Shown here in pieces: positions 1 through 12,405 of a stretch of 64,000 nucleotides of DNA; position 1 is the stretch's first letter, and every line of letters begins with the position of its first letter. The stretch comes from Cryptomeria japonica (taxonomy: Eukaryota > Streptophyta > Pinopsida > Cupressales > Cupressaceae). The position numbers were made by a program, and so were the translations under genes. The stretch is taken from the NCBI RefSeq assembly GCF_030272615.1, contig NC_081410.1, forward strand, positions 189,987,619 through 190,051,618, read 5' to 3'. A model generated the notes under the pieces. It saw only the letters and a list, made by a program, of their open reading frames with translations. It had not been told where the DNA came from and ran no database searches.

Positions 1-43
1 ACATCAAATTTTATTTTATTTTTTATTTTTGAATTTTTTTTAA

Positions 44-405
44 ATTAGAAACCTACTAAAAATGGAAACCTGCCAAAAATAGCAACCTGGTAGATTTAGA
101 AACCTACTAAAAATGAAAAAATTGCCAGAAAAAGAAACTTGCTAAAAATAACAACCTACTAAAAATGGAAACCTATTAAAAATAGAAACCCGCTAGATTT
201 AGAAACCTATTAAAAATGGAAATTGCCAGATTTAGAAACCTGCTAAAAATAGAAACATGTCAGATTTAAAAACCTTCTAAAAATGGAAATTGTTCGATTC
301 TAAAACTTGCTAAAAATAGAAACCTGCTAAAAATGGAAATCGCCAGATTTAGAAACCCGCTAAAAATAGAAACCTGCTAAAAATGGCAACCTGCAAATAG
401 AATTA
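44..405. repeat. degenerate minisatellite, ~18-20 bp words
   Basis: The sequence is built from variants of the word AAACCTGCTAAAAATGG, alternating with AAACCTGCCAGATTTAG. About 19 imperfect copies lie head to tail. No reading frame is kept open across it. I see it as non-coding tandem repeat sequence, possibly internal to the LTR-like element that ends near 1757. Confidence 0.75.
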
Positions 406-852
406 AATCGACCCGTAAAGTGGGTCCCAACGGGCCTGCCAGAAAATGTGTGAAGGAAAATGTGCAAGCTAAACTAAACAATTGAAATAATGAAGAAATC
501 AATCGAACAAGCCATTAAAACTCAAACACCTCAAGATTGAAATGGTAAAAACAAAGCAAAAACAAAAAGAATATGCAAACCTTTAATCCTTGCTTCGACT
601 TGATTATTTCGCGATTGGATGTGTGCTCATGACGTCACCAGATGTTCGATTATGCTCCATGCATGCAAATATGAGTGATTATGAAAGTGATAATGAGGAT
701 GAGTAGTGATTTCAGCAGAGTAATGATGCAAGTGAATGAAAGTGGATGGTTTAGTCTAAAATGAGGGGGATTAAATAGGAGAGATGAGGAATGGAAGGGG
801 AGGTGAAGAGGAGACACTTAAGGGCAAGTGGCTCAACTAGACAGAAAAGGAA

Positions 853-1015
853 TGACATGTGTCCATGAGGACATGTCTATTTTGGGCAAAGCCACTCAAA
901 AGTAGGAAGAGTGACATATGTCCCTAAGGACAGATGTCTATTTTGGGCAAAGCCACCCAAAAATAGGAAAAGTGAGAACACGTGTCTATTTTGGGAAAGG
1001 CCGCCCAGAATAGGA
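853..1015. repeat. three tandem copies of a ~59-bp unit
   Basis: Three successive copies begin near 853, 912 and 972. Each contains a GACATGTGTCC-like word followed by TCTATTTTGGGCAAAGCCAC. The copies have diverged by scattered substitutions. The sequence is non-coding. Confidence 0.7.
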
Positions 1016-1374
1016 TATTTTCCCCAAAATAAGGAGTTGTGGGATCTTTAGGAACAACAGCCCCTACAATTCTAGTTCTAGTTGGCTGGCAGGGGCAACA
1101 ACAGATAATCTATTAGGGAATAGCGGCACAACCTCAACCTCAATTTAGTCGTCGTTGAAAAAAAGGGAACCAAATAAATAAGGTCTCTCTAACTTGTCTC
1201 CCCTAGATGATTGCTTTAGAAGTGTCCCATCCTCATAGCAGTACGAAGGGTCTTCCCATTATAGTGAATCTTATGCGAAGCCCTATTAGTCTCCTATGGA
1301 GCTAGTCTCGGCGTTAGAAGGGATAGGATAAGGTTAGGATAGGATTGGAAGGAGGTTAGAATGTAGGAAACATG

Positions 1375-1725
1375 TGACTAATTTAAATAATTAATTAATT
1401 ATTTAAATCGAGAAAGGGTAATTAATTAATTTAGGATTAATTAATCAAAGGGGATTGGAAAGAGATCATTAATTAATTAAGAAGTAATTAATGGGAATAG
1501 AATGAAAGGGGAATTAATTAATTATAAATTAATTAATAGGATAGGATGAAAAGGATATTAATTAATTAATTCAAAGGGATTGGAAGGGGAGAATTAATTA
1601 ATTAGATTAATTAATTCAAAAGGTTTGGAAGGGGATAATTAATTAATTAGATTAATTAATTAAAGGAATGAGCTAATTAATTAAGATACTTAATTAATTA
1701 AATGGCTAAGGGAAATAAATTTGAA
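1375..1725. repeat. AATTAATT-rich simple and tandem repeat
   Basis: Runs of ATTAATTAATTA recur every 50-60 bp, separated by G-rich words such as GGATTGGAAGGGG. This is a degenerate higher-order repeat of AT microsatellite blocks. It lies inside the putative minus-strand LTR that ends at 1757. Confidence 0.7.
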
Positions 1726-1757
1726 TAAATCGATTAACCAAATTTAAGTGTCTACAC

Positions 1758-2998
1758 TAGCAAAACCAAATTGCAATCCTTGCAACATAAACTCATTGTT
1801 GTGTTATATCAAAACACTTATGCTACCTCAAAACTCCTTGCCTTTCACCTTCCATGAACACTTATTTATCAAGCCTTTTTGGTGGTTTACAAAGTTATTT
1901 TTCATTACCAAACCAACAACAAACCCCATTTGAGGTTTTATAACCCCCCTGCACTCCCTTGTTATTAAATTTTGGTTCCAAATGAAAATGTCAAAGTTGC
2001 CAATATTTAAGCCTTGTAGCATGATCAGTCGCCACATACCAACTCTATGGGTCAATCCTTATCAAATTATTTAGGGTTGCAATTAAGAAATGATATACCT
2101 AAAGAATCTTGAGGGAGACCTCATGCAGTTGCTAGTTCATGGGTAGAATACCAAGAATTACACTTCTTAAGGGTAAGGGTCTAGGAACCTTTGTAATATG
2201 ATACTTTTTGGCTATTTTTTATGGTGTCTTGTATATATTATTGTCTTTGGTAGTCATGACTGTTGTTTTCCATGATGAGTGTAGGAATATTGGTTCTAAT
2301 TGTTCCCCAATTTTTGTTCTACCTAGGGTTCTAGATTCACAAGTTTTATCTACAAGAGGCACACATCCCCAACTAGTGTCAATGTCAGCATCTCATTTTG
2401 TTGCATCTCTTTTTGCCCTATTCTACTCTATATGTATGTATTTTGTATTTGATTATCCTAGGTCTATAACTAATCTAAGAAATTATATAAATGATCCATC
2501 TCACTTTGTATTGTGCCTTTAGATGATGTCTTAATATCCTCTTTCATGTTTTAATCACTTTCCCAAGTTGAATTTTTTTTTTAAATGGTTGTGTAAGTTG
2601 TTGAAGTGTCAAAGTTCTAGGGGTATCCATACCAGTACATGCCTCTCATATCACTCTTGAAACCCCACCTAGCGGCCATGAAAATTGTTTGCATTGATTT
2701 TATCAAGCATTAGAATTGTAGTGGTTCTATTATTCTCATGCCTTGCAAAAGTCCTTTTGATCCTAGAAGTCCAAAATCTATTTTTCCCAAGTGTAGGGGG
2801 TTAGAAATTGGATGACTCACAACTTCTTTTTCCTAATCTATTTTTGCACACATCCAAGAGGATAAGTTGTAACCGTACCTCATTTTATACTATGGATTCC
2901 CCTTTCTTCAACACAACATCTCTATATTATAAATTTAACAACTTTTAATGGGTGTTCCCTTTGTCTTTTCATGTGGATCTATACAAACTTAATTTTAG
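1758..2998. other. no recognisable gene
   Basis: The stretch is AT-rich with many stops in all frames. A 104-codon open frame at 2208-2522 on the plus strand shows no motif I recognise, and I do not call it a gene. No repeat family could be assigned. Confidence 0.4.
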
Positions 2999-3758
2999 GG
3001 CATTGGCTAAGGGACCCTTTAAAACGCATGTCCATGTCATGCCATATTATGCCCACATACTTGTGTCGTACTAATTATGCAGCCCATCTGTGCCTCTTGG
3101 AAGTCTCGCCATTCCTAATCCCTGTGCGCGTCATTCTGCCTTACGGCCCCCTACTGTAGTGTTAAATAATTTATTTTAATTGATAAAAAATTGATTTTTA
3201 TTTATTTTGATAATAATTATAATATATAATTAAATGATTTGACAATATAAATATTATATATAAATTTTAATAGTATTATTTTTTAACTTTTCAAATCTAT
3301 AAAAGCAAATAATAATTTAGTTTTTATAAATATTTTTATTTTTAAATTATATATTTAATTTTTCTTTATTTTGTTATTATTTATTTTTATAATCATTATA
3401 TTATAATAACAAACATGATATATAACTAAGTGACTTTAACATATATCAAAAAAATATATATATGTTAAAATCTCTCACACAGTAAAATTTGCATATATAT
3501 ATATATATATAGTTACACTTGTAAAATTTACATAAGCTATATAATAAAAAAAAATTGATATACCTAAATAAAAATTTTACTAGTTTAATTTATATATTTT
3601 CACTTTTTTATTTTGAGTTACATTAGTAAAAAAATTGATACAATTTTAAGTTATTTTCGAGAGGCACAAGCAAGTCGCGTAATTAGTAAGAGACAGGCAG
3701 GCAAGCATAACATGGCATGACATGGGCATGCGTTTTAAAGGGCCCCTTAGCCAGTGCA
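2999..3758. mobile_element. MULE-type MITE with long terminal inverted repeats
   Basis: The ends are inverted copies. The left end begins GGCATTGGCTAAGGGACCC, and the complement of the right end begins TGCACTGGCTAAGGGGCCC. The inverted repeat continues with gaps for about 105 bp (left to ~3105, right from ~3655). Both sides are flanked by TAATTTTAG, within a longer shared word TAATTTTAGGG (2990-3000 and 3759-3769). A 9-bp target duplication plus long inverted repeats is the known signature of Mutator-like elements. The interior is AT-rich, includes an (AT)n run near 3490, and has no transposase. It would need an autonomous MULE to move. Confidence 0.75.
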
Positions 3759-3769
3759 TAATTTTAGGG

Positions 3770-6640
3770 ATGACATTGGTTTAAGATCAAATAAATCTTG
3801 TGTACTTTGAAAATACAAAATGTCATAAAACCTTGACAAGAAGATATGGTCGTCATCTACAGTTGTAATAAATCATGGATTTCTAAGGTCTTTCTACAAT
3901 TCTACACGTTTATCAATCTGGGCAACTCACAAAGGAGTATGTACTCATCCTTTTTAATTTTCATGGGAATAAAAATCATTGGGAGCAATGGCACAATCAA
4001 TAGAATAGCGTTATTCACAATAAGCACTAAGATTTTAATTTTTCAATTCTAGGTTAATGTATGTTGTAATTTTAATGACTTGAGTTAATTCTAAAATATA
4101 AAATAAAAATATCATGATCCCAAAAGAAAGAATTTGAAACCATGGAATTGACACTGAGTGAATGTCTCTATCAAATTTATATTCATTTTTTTTTATGTAT
4201 ATATAATTTCTTTATTAGTCAAATGATTTAAAAAAATCTTCAAAGACGTTTCATAGTGTCTATTTATAGTATTGAAAGAAATATTTAGATCTGTTAATGG
4301 ATTACTAAGTAGATTAATTAACAAAATATTCCATGATCGTCATTTATTTTACTAAATATATGTTTAAAGCATAGTTTTCTTATGTATTTCTAAGATGTCC
4401 AGTCGTCTATAAAATATTCATTAACGTTTCAATCAAGATTTAGTCACTACAAGTTTTATATGAGCTCTTGACTGTATAGCCTTAATTGGAAATGGCACCA
4501 ATCTACTAAGCTTCGCTTCTCATCACACATAAGACTAAAATAATCTTAAGCACTTTTTTCAATTGTGATTTTGGTTAGTCATATGTTTCCATATATGATC
4601 TCATAACAATAACAAGGGTTATTATCCATATTTGGCACACTATAAATAGTAAAATTTTATGTTATATAAAGATGTATAGCCTTGCATACCCAAAGCAAGA
4701 CATAGGTATATTGTAACACTAGTATTGTGATACACTATGAATAGGTATAGATTGTAGTAAGGCACATATTTATTCATTACATCCTCATTAATTCAACACC
4801 TTAAAGTGGCCCACATTGGTCTTGCAGAACCAAAACTGAATGAGGTCTTACCAACCTTGTGCTAATTGGTCTTTAGCTATCCAACCTAAATAAGTTTATG
4901 GTAATCTTTCTAAATTTGAGACCTCTAACACTTGGGAGATTATTAGGGCTTAGGAATTTTGGGTCTACAAATCAAATCACCAATAAATATAATGCCCTAA
5001 TTTACTAGAATGTTATGAATTACTAGTGAACTATAACTTTTTACAAGTACCTTTGAGTAGTTGGTAAGTCATCTAGTGTTGTTAAGATATATTGAGTTCT
5101 CAATTGATTAGATACCTACTATGACTTGTGGAACTTGTATAAATTATTCTAATACTTTCATTTGAACTATTGTGAAGCTTATTTTTTGAGTATTTCTTGA
5201 GTGTGATCTCTAATTCATTGTGGATTTTAGAAGCACAAAGTATATAGTAGCCTACACCCTAATCTTTGGCTAGGACTAGTCACGATGTGTATGTTAAGTG
5301 TATTTTCTTTGATTTTGATACTTCTTTTGAAGATTAATGAAATTATTTTAATATTTATGAAAGTCATTACTAATTTATTACCTTACTCATAAGTAGCATG
5401 CCACCAAAATTGATTTCTATTTTTATTGTGACTTATAGATGCACTTGATTTATTTTTGAAACTAAGCTAATTTGTTTCTTATTGATGGAAGTGAAATATT
5501 TCTTCCACTTTTTTTTTCTTTTAGTTTGGTGATTGTTTTCATTATTCCTTTCACTTTGGTGTTGGCCACATCAGAATATTTTGATTCTTTGTTATGTATC
5601 TTGTAGTGTCTTTCTTTATTATGTACATGGAGAGCTTTTAATAGGGTATACAAGGGAATAGATTGCGGCTCAGATCGTGTTCATCCTTGATATTTGAATA
5701 ATTATATTGATTGGAATTATTTATTGTTGTCAAATATACAAGAATCTCTAGATACAAATAATATTGATGGTTGGTGTGTATGACATGATTTGATTGATGT
5801 GCAAATGAATATATATGAGTTGAAATGTTAATCTATATCTATTGACCTTGAGGATGAGATCCAATTAAAGATTGAGGGGGTTGAATTTTGATTTATATTA
5901 ATGGATGGATGTTGATTTAGCTTACCATCTATGGTTATTTGGATCATATTTATATTTCTATTGATATTTTCACTTTAAGGAGAAAAATTATGATGTAGTG
6001 TTTACAAACAAATACCATGTCATCAAGAAACATGAAAGTGTATTTAAGCTACATTCACTATGATCAAGTTTTCTAGTAATAAAGGTTGATTATACTTAAT
6101 AATTTCTTGTTTCATGAATAATTATTTAAATTAGTTAATTCAACTAAAATTTGTATATAATCAGTGAAATAATAAGTCATCTTGACTCATGAATTTTTCC
6201 ACAAGTACATGTATGTATTTGCATTTGACATGCAATGTTTTATGATTGTGATGATTAAGTTGTAATGAGATTAATTATTATCTCCATTTGTTATTAAGTC
6301 AATGATATTGACACCTTGTACTTTATATAGTAGCTTGACATAGACTCGATCCGCATAGTAAAGATTGTATATGAACCATATAATTTTACTCACTAACAGA
6401 TTAACCCTTGAGAATGGTTGTTTATTGTTATGCATAGGAACTAGCTTGGTATTCAAGTGCATTGTTAAATTTATCAATATCTCAGTCGTGATGCTTAATT
6501 ATAAGGTATAAAAAGTGTACCTTTGTAAGTTTGTCAATCTTATATTTCATATGATCCTAACTTAAGTTATATGTAGTAATTATTCTTAATATTGTTTAAA
6601 TATGCCCTTTTGAACGTATTTGATGTATTGAGAGAATGCA
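3770..6640. other. no recognisable gene
   Basis: The stretch is AT-rich with dense stops. I found no domain, tRNA, LTR pair or tandem repeat that I can support. It could be the decayed interior of an LTR element whose polypurine-like tract lies at 6647, but no protein motif remains to show that. Confidence 0.35.
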
Positions 6641-6646
6641 AAATAT

Positions 6647-6680
6647 AAGGGGGGATGTTATGACCCTCTCCCTGACAAGA
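6647..6680 (+). other. polypurine tract and LTR-start-like junction
   Basis: A purine run AAGGGGGGA is followed at once by TGTTATGACCCTCTCCC. A polypurine tract abutting a TG start is the usual 3' junction of an LTR retrotransposon. No partner LTR or end was found, so this is a candidate only. Confidence 0.3.
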
Positions 6681-6699
6681 CCAAATCTAATTTATTAAG

Positions 6700-8570
6700 A
6701 TGGAAAAAATTAATATCTGATGATAATGTTTAACTAAGACAAATTATTTATCAATTTAATAAGAAATTGATTTAATTATGCCAAGAGGTGTTCCTACAGC
6801 AATAACATGAGCATGTGTAAATAATAACTCATCATGAATGAAGTTGACCTATTTATATCAGTTGAAATTGGTGAGTGAGAATAGTGGAGAATCTAATGCA
6901 TGGAATTGGAGAATGTAGCACATGTAAAAAATAATGGTGTGACAATGTAATGTAGGGAAGTGGAAGAGTTATATTATTTTTCAATCATTAACATTATAAC
7001 ATCAACTACCATTCACCAAAAACTTCTCCCTTCTCCCTACTCCCCCCAATAATTTCCATCACATCTAGTTAAAATCTTGCCAAGTTTTATGAAATTGCTT
7101 ACGAAAATCTTCACTAAAATCATTTGTATTATAGCATGAAAGTAGAATTTTTCAATATGATATATGATTCATTGTTTTAGTAGTTGGAAATCCTAGCAAT
7201 TTATGGGCCCTCTTAATCATCAACAAAGATCCTATACAAATTTGTGGGGATTGGTGAAAAACCCCTCACATGCACATCTTTTAGGTGGACTTGCTAGGTA
7301 CATTTCCTTACTCTGCTCTATAAAAAATTAACAATTAATAAAACCTACACTGGATCTCATTTTTCATTTTCTCTTATAAAGTCAAGAAAAACGTTAGCAT
7401 GTTTTATTGGAAAGAGTGAGGTTGCAAAGAGGTGGTCGAAGTATTGTGTGAAATAATTATCCAGATGTAGACAACTTAAGTCACCTCAAAATTCTAAGAA
7501 ATATCTAACACAAACTAAACTTTTCATGTGAATATCATAAAAGTATTTTGAAATTAATAAAATAATAAATTAGAGTAGGGACCATTTTGTTGGATTCGAT
7601 AAACTATAAATTATGTCTTGTACTTTTCCTTGTATATGGGGAACTTGTTGACATCCTTACAAAAACATAGATTCAATTGTTGTAAATGTAAATATACATG
7701 ATCCAAATTCCAATCGCATATATAGGGCCTTTATGAAATGATATTAAAGAAGGTCAACATATAACAATTAGGAGCAACTGAGCAACTGAGGTAAGAAACA
7801 AACCAAAAAGAATAGACAATATTTAAATCTAGTCATAATATCTTGGCAAAACACTTACAAAGAATGTAATGGGAAGCAACACCCAATTTAAATAGTAAAC
7901 AAGACTAGATTTATATTCAAATGTCGTATTTTGGATTTATCTCATTAAATATTATATAATTTTGTTTTGTAGCTGGCAAAAATCATACTTAGACCTTTAT
8001 ACTTTATCCACCAAGAGTGGGTGCATTGCAACAAACATATGTGCCAACAAACTTGGAAAGATCTCAATTCCAACAAATACTCAACTTGAGATTTTGATCC
8101 TTGCAATTCACCATGATCTTACTTTATGGGGAAATGATGCCACTGATTTCAACACAGAGTGATTCAGTGGAGGAGATGTAAATATTGTGAAGCTTTCAAT
8201 GACATCCAAGCCCTTTTGAACAAGCCCAATTATATTTTACAACCATGGTGATTTAGTGAAGAATGTGTAGAACCTCTTCTCAATGGTTATGCCACAAGTT
8301 CACTCAACCATCTCACTTTCCATGGAAAATGGAGATGTTGGCACGATCAATCGAGTGGAATTTACTCTTGGTAATTATGTCACAAGATTATGATTTAATC
8401 ATCATTAACCATAAAATGTGACTAATTACATTTGGGTGATCTGTGCATGGCTTGGGGAGTGCGATTTTAGCTTTGTGAAGGAGATGGTGGATGAAATTAT
8501 AGACAAATACAAGATGGTTTACCTAAGGAGTCAAGAGTGATGAATGGTAGTAAAGATATGTATTTGTATC
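6700..8570. other. no recognisable gene
   Basis: AT-rich sequence lying just left of the Gypsy 5' LTR. A 66-codon open frame at 7962-8162 has no motif I recognise and is not called. Confidence 0.35.
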
Positions 8571-9841
8571 TGTAGCGTTGTAAATTGTATCTTATACAAT
8601 TTAATACTCACATAGGCCTCACTTTAGTGTTATATCCTTTCATTCTCTAATTATGCTCACACAAGTACCAAATTTGCAACCCTTATTTTCACCTTGCCAT
8701 GTGGTTCTTTGTTCAACCTCGATAAGCTAGATAAGGACACCCAAGTCACCCTTGTCCAACCTAAAGAGGCCCAATCTTGAAACCTCCAATGGTTGAAAAA
8801 TGTAGGCAAGAATTCCCATCTCATGTCGACCTACTTCAAAAATATAAACATGTTTCATGAGGTGAGGTATAAAAGCAAGCAGTTCCTCCTCATTTGAGGC
8901 ATCCATCTTACATCTCTCTACAAGTTTCCACTGACACCTTTTCAAATTCAAGTGAGCAAGCAATCAAACATTATCAAGGAAGTGAAGGAGAGGTCAAGTA
9001 TTTAGATTTCAAGCATTCAAGATGGAATCCATGATCAAGATATTATGAAGACATTTCTACATTCCTACATGATAATATCAAGCTTTGTATGAAGACTTCA
9101 AATCAAGACTTATCAAGGCATAACACTCCAATTTTAGCATTTCAATTCAAATCTAGCCTATGACCTTTTTAAAGCACCCTTCCATTTCCATTTTAATTCA
9201 ATTATAGCATTAATTCCAAACTCAAGGTTTGACTTAGGCAAACCCCTTTCAACAACACAATTTTCCTTCTATTGTTTGTAGGTGATAGATTTAGAAGACA
9301 CAATTACAAATTCAAGAAGAGGAAACAAAGACACATAGATCCAACTTTTGAAGAGGTGAAAATTGGAGGACAAGGTTACCTCGAATAAATGTTTTTAAAA
9401 AATTTCTCGTGAAACTTTGGGGACACACTCTAAATAACATCTTAATCTTAAAAATATATGTCTACATCTGACACTCTAAGTCTATTTCAAGCAAAATTGT
9501 TTGACATTTTTTAGTCCAAATTCCAAACACAGATTCCTCTCATCTTCCTATTTCTAGATTTGTACTTATGTCTGTATTTTAGATCTGAAATGTCTATACA
9601 TGTTTATTATTGTCAATTTCACATCTTTATCCCAAAATATTGAATTCAATTTACATCTTTTCATAGCTCATTTTCAACTACAATTCAAGGAGTATTGAAT
9701 TGACCTTGTGCTTAGTCCTTTTCAATTATATTTGTGATTGAGCCAAGTGGATCCATTCTCCTTCTAAGTGTAATCATTGGAGATAGGTTTAATTCCTATT
9801 TTGTTTGCATAAAGTTGTGAATCCTATTGCCCAACATTACA
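8571..9841 (+). repeat. Gypsy 5' LTR (1271 bp)
   Basis: It starts TGTAGCGTTGTAAATTG and ends CCCAACATTACA, giving TG...CA ends. It is alignable over most of its length with the 3' LTR at 23,369 and 28,187. Both copies carry the same TATA context. The two LTRs differ by many substitutions and small indels, so the insertion is old. Confidence 0.8.
8868..8875 (+). promoter_or_regulatory. TATA box of the Gypsy LTR
   Basis: TATAAAAG within GAGGTATAAAAGCAAGC. The 3' LTR keeps the same box as GAGCTATAAAAGCAAGC near 23,677. Conservation in both LTRs supports this as the U3 promoter. Confidence 0.6.
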
Positions 9842-10060
9842 TTTTTGGTGAGCCTAACATAGTGCAAAATTCTTATTTATATGCTCAAATTTTATTGTTA
9901 TTGCATGTTATTTTTCATATTTATAAGTATTTATTGTTCAAATATTTAGTGCATATGGATTTAGTTAATTGGTTAATCAATTAGTCTATTGGGAAATTGT
10001 ATTGTTTAATCATATCTTTATCTCACATTGAATATCCCGATGTGAAGAAGCTATAGACTT

Positions 10061-11862
10061 ATGGATTCCCAACGTTTAAATACTAAGGGGTTTGAACCTA
10101 GGTTGGCTAACCTATTCCATGGGAACTTGGATGAGTCCTCTATTCCTACATAAGATATACCTAATATTACGGAGAACCATTCCCCTTGAACTTCTCATGA
10201 TGAGGATGAATCCTTAACTCGAGTAATTACAGACCAATTAAGGAATCTTGACCATGAGTTGGATAGGCTTCAACAATGGATGGGTCAAGAACACTTCAAT
10301 AGTGATGCAGTACCCTTGATTGAAGGCTTGAGGAGAATGATTCAAAGTGATGAAAATGGTGTGGAAGTGTTGTGTGGCATTTCTCATATCGTTGACACTA
10401 ATGTTATGACCTTGAAAAGTTGTACAGAATTTCTTAATCGCTCTAATCATACAATTCAAGTTGAGCATTCCATTCTGATGCCTACATATTTTCCTAATGT
10501 GCCTACATATACATCTTTCATCATGGCTATCTCTACACACAAATGCTAATAATACACATGTTAGTAAAGGGGGAGATTAGATCAACCAATACTCCTACAT
10601 ACCTGCTTCCACTAGTCTTCCATTTGTGTCATAACAATCTCCTATACCCACATATCATAATGTTCCACCTTCCTATTACCAAGATCCACCTATTTATCTT
10701 AATTTCATACCTCCATCACAATCCAACATGTCCAATTATAGTTCATCCATTGAAGACACTATAAATAATTTAGCTCAAACTATTTCATCCTTACAATAAA
10801 AATTGTCTTCTTTAACCCAATCCAAAGTCAATGTCCCTATAATAGATACCGCTAGCCCACTTTTTGATGATAATGTTCATTCTCTTGTCGCACAATACAT
10901 GGAGGTTCCAAATTTTGGAGTTATATAATGGAAAAGTTGACATCCAAACTCAAGTGAAAATATTTCAAACATTGTGTAGTGACTTCTCTCTACCAAAACT
11001 ATTTACCCGTACATAGAGATATGAGGCTTTGCAATGGTTTTGTTCCTTGCCTCCTTGATCAATTCATTCTTCTAATCAATTCTCTAATGTATTTGTGCAA
11101 TATTTTCAAATCAATATTGGTCCTCAAATTACTTTAACAAATTTGATGCATTGTAAACAAGGAGTTAAAGAAAAAATGATTGATTTCGTGGGTAGATATA
11201 AACATTTACATTCACAAATTGCTTATCTTGTGCCCGATGGTGATGCTAAAAGAATTTTCATTAGTAACTTGCAAATGGATATTAGAGATAAGCTCATGTT
11301 TTATTATTTTACATCTTTCAGACATTTATGCATAGTGCTTCATAATTATCATCTTCAAGTGAGTCAATTTGAATCCTCTTCATCAATGGCTCTGATTGAT
11401 AAGAATGAAGACACTCAGCATCAATCATTTCAAAATTTTCAAAAGTAAAACAATAATTTCATCAATCTCAATAACAATTCTTCCAATCATATTGATACAC
11501 AAGTGGTAACTACAACTTTAGGTGTGGCCCCTTTATCATCAATCTTTACAAATTATAATTTTACTCCTCTTTCTGAATCATTGCATAGTATCATGCTTAG
11601 GTTAATTAATGCTAATGTGATAAAGATTCCTCATGTCAAACCCATAGATACCTCCAAGCCTTTGGCAACTTCCTTTGATCCTAAAGCCTTTTTCCTATAC
11701 CATCATCAACTTGGCCATGATACTAAGAAGTTTTATAGATTGAAGCATGTGATTCATGATCTTATTGATTCCAACACTATAATTATAGAAGTTGTGAAAA
11801 ATAAGAGAAATAAATGCATACCACCTCCTAATCAAAACTTGTAAATATTTACCAATCATTTG
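10061..11862 (+). pseudogene. Gypsy gag pseudogene
   Basis: The likely start is the ATG at 10,061 (MDSQRLNTKGFEPRLANLF). This is followed in frame by two early stops and then a readable stretch (about 10,200-10,549). After a region with frameshifts comes a typical retrotransposon gag core (11,095-11,448) with the LMHCKQGVKEKMIDFVGRY segment. A C-terminal part (11,503-11,844) has LSFTPL-like and VKPIDTSKP words and a decayed zinc-knuckle region, YHHQLGHDTKKF, that has lost cysteines. Gag would form the virus-like particle shell. Several stops and shifts make it non-functional. The reading is cut at 11,867 by a later LTR element and resumes at 17,472. Confidence 0.7.
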
Positions 11863-11867
11863 CCTTC

Positions 11868-12389
11868 TGTTAGAACGTAATGTTATTAGGGATCACATCC
11901 TTATAACATTTATATATAATGTTCTAATATAAGGTTATAAAACCTTATATATTATATGTTTTATAAGCGTATCCCATTTGAAATAATTATAATCTAATAA
12001 CTATTAGATTATTAATTATTTATGAGTGGGGGTTATTGAAAAGGTGTGACTGGTGAAGTCGCCCTTCCTCCTATATTTAAGGAGGTTCTCTCTCATTTGA
12101 GAGGTGTGAGAATTTGGAGCTTTATGGTGAGTTATATCACTATGCATATGAGGTATTATTGGCCATGCGGAAGTATTGGAGGAGTGCCCCCAGGTTCATG
12201 TCTATTTTATGATAGACTATATTTGTAAGTGTTTTAATTAAATGATGCTTTGTGGGGTTTTTTACCCGAAAGGGTTTTCCCCATGTATATCTTGTGTAAT
12301 GTGTACATTTATGCATTTATGTTTCATATTTCATTTACTTTATAATCTTGTTTATAATTATTATTATCCTAAGATCCTAATTTCTAACA
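11868..12389 (+). repeat. 5' LTR (522 bp)
   Basis: It starts TGTTAGAACGTAATG and ends CTAATTTCTAACA. It is the same length as the copy at 16,950 and differs from it by a few per cent by eye. It contains an internal AT-rich inverted motif around ATAAGGTTATAAAACCTTAT. Confidence 0.88.
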
Positions 12390-12405
12390 TGGTATCAAAG
12401 CAGGT
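12390..12405 (+). other. primer-binding site (tRNA-iMet)
   Basis: TGGTATCAAAGCAGGT directly follows the LTR. It differs by one base from the usual TGGTATCAGAGC that pairs with the 3' end of initiator tRNA-Met. Confidence 0.8.

Larger units (their letters stand above)
420..1757 (-). mobile_element. putative LTR, terminus at 1757 (minus orientation)
   Basis: Read on the minus strand, the sequence at 1757 starts TGTAGACACTTAAATTTGG. That is an LTR-like TG start close to the TGTAGACACC that opens another AT-rich segment at 55,062. The AATTAATT-rich content downstream is also alike in the two places. No matching second LTR, primer site or coding region is visible. The left limit is unknown and may lie outside the window. 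Confidence 0.3.

Noticed and set aside
2208-2522. 104-codon plus-strand frame
   Set aside because: No domain, and low-complexity hydrophobic content from AT-rich DNA. There is no promoter or splice context to support it.
7962-8162. 66-codon plus-strand frame
   Set aside because: No motif, no nearby element signals, and a length expected by chance.
10238-10540. 100-codon minus-strand frame opposite the Gypsy gag
   Set aside because: The plus-strand frame is in register with the gag start at 10,061 and with the gag order. The minus frame has no motif.
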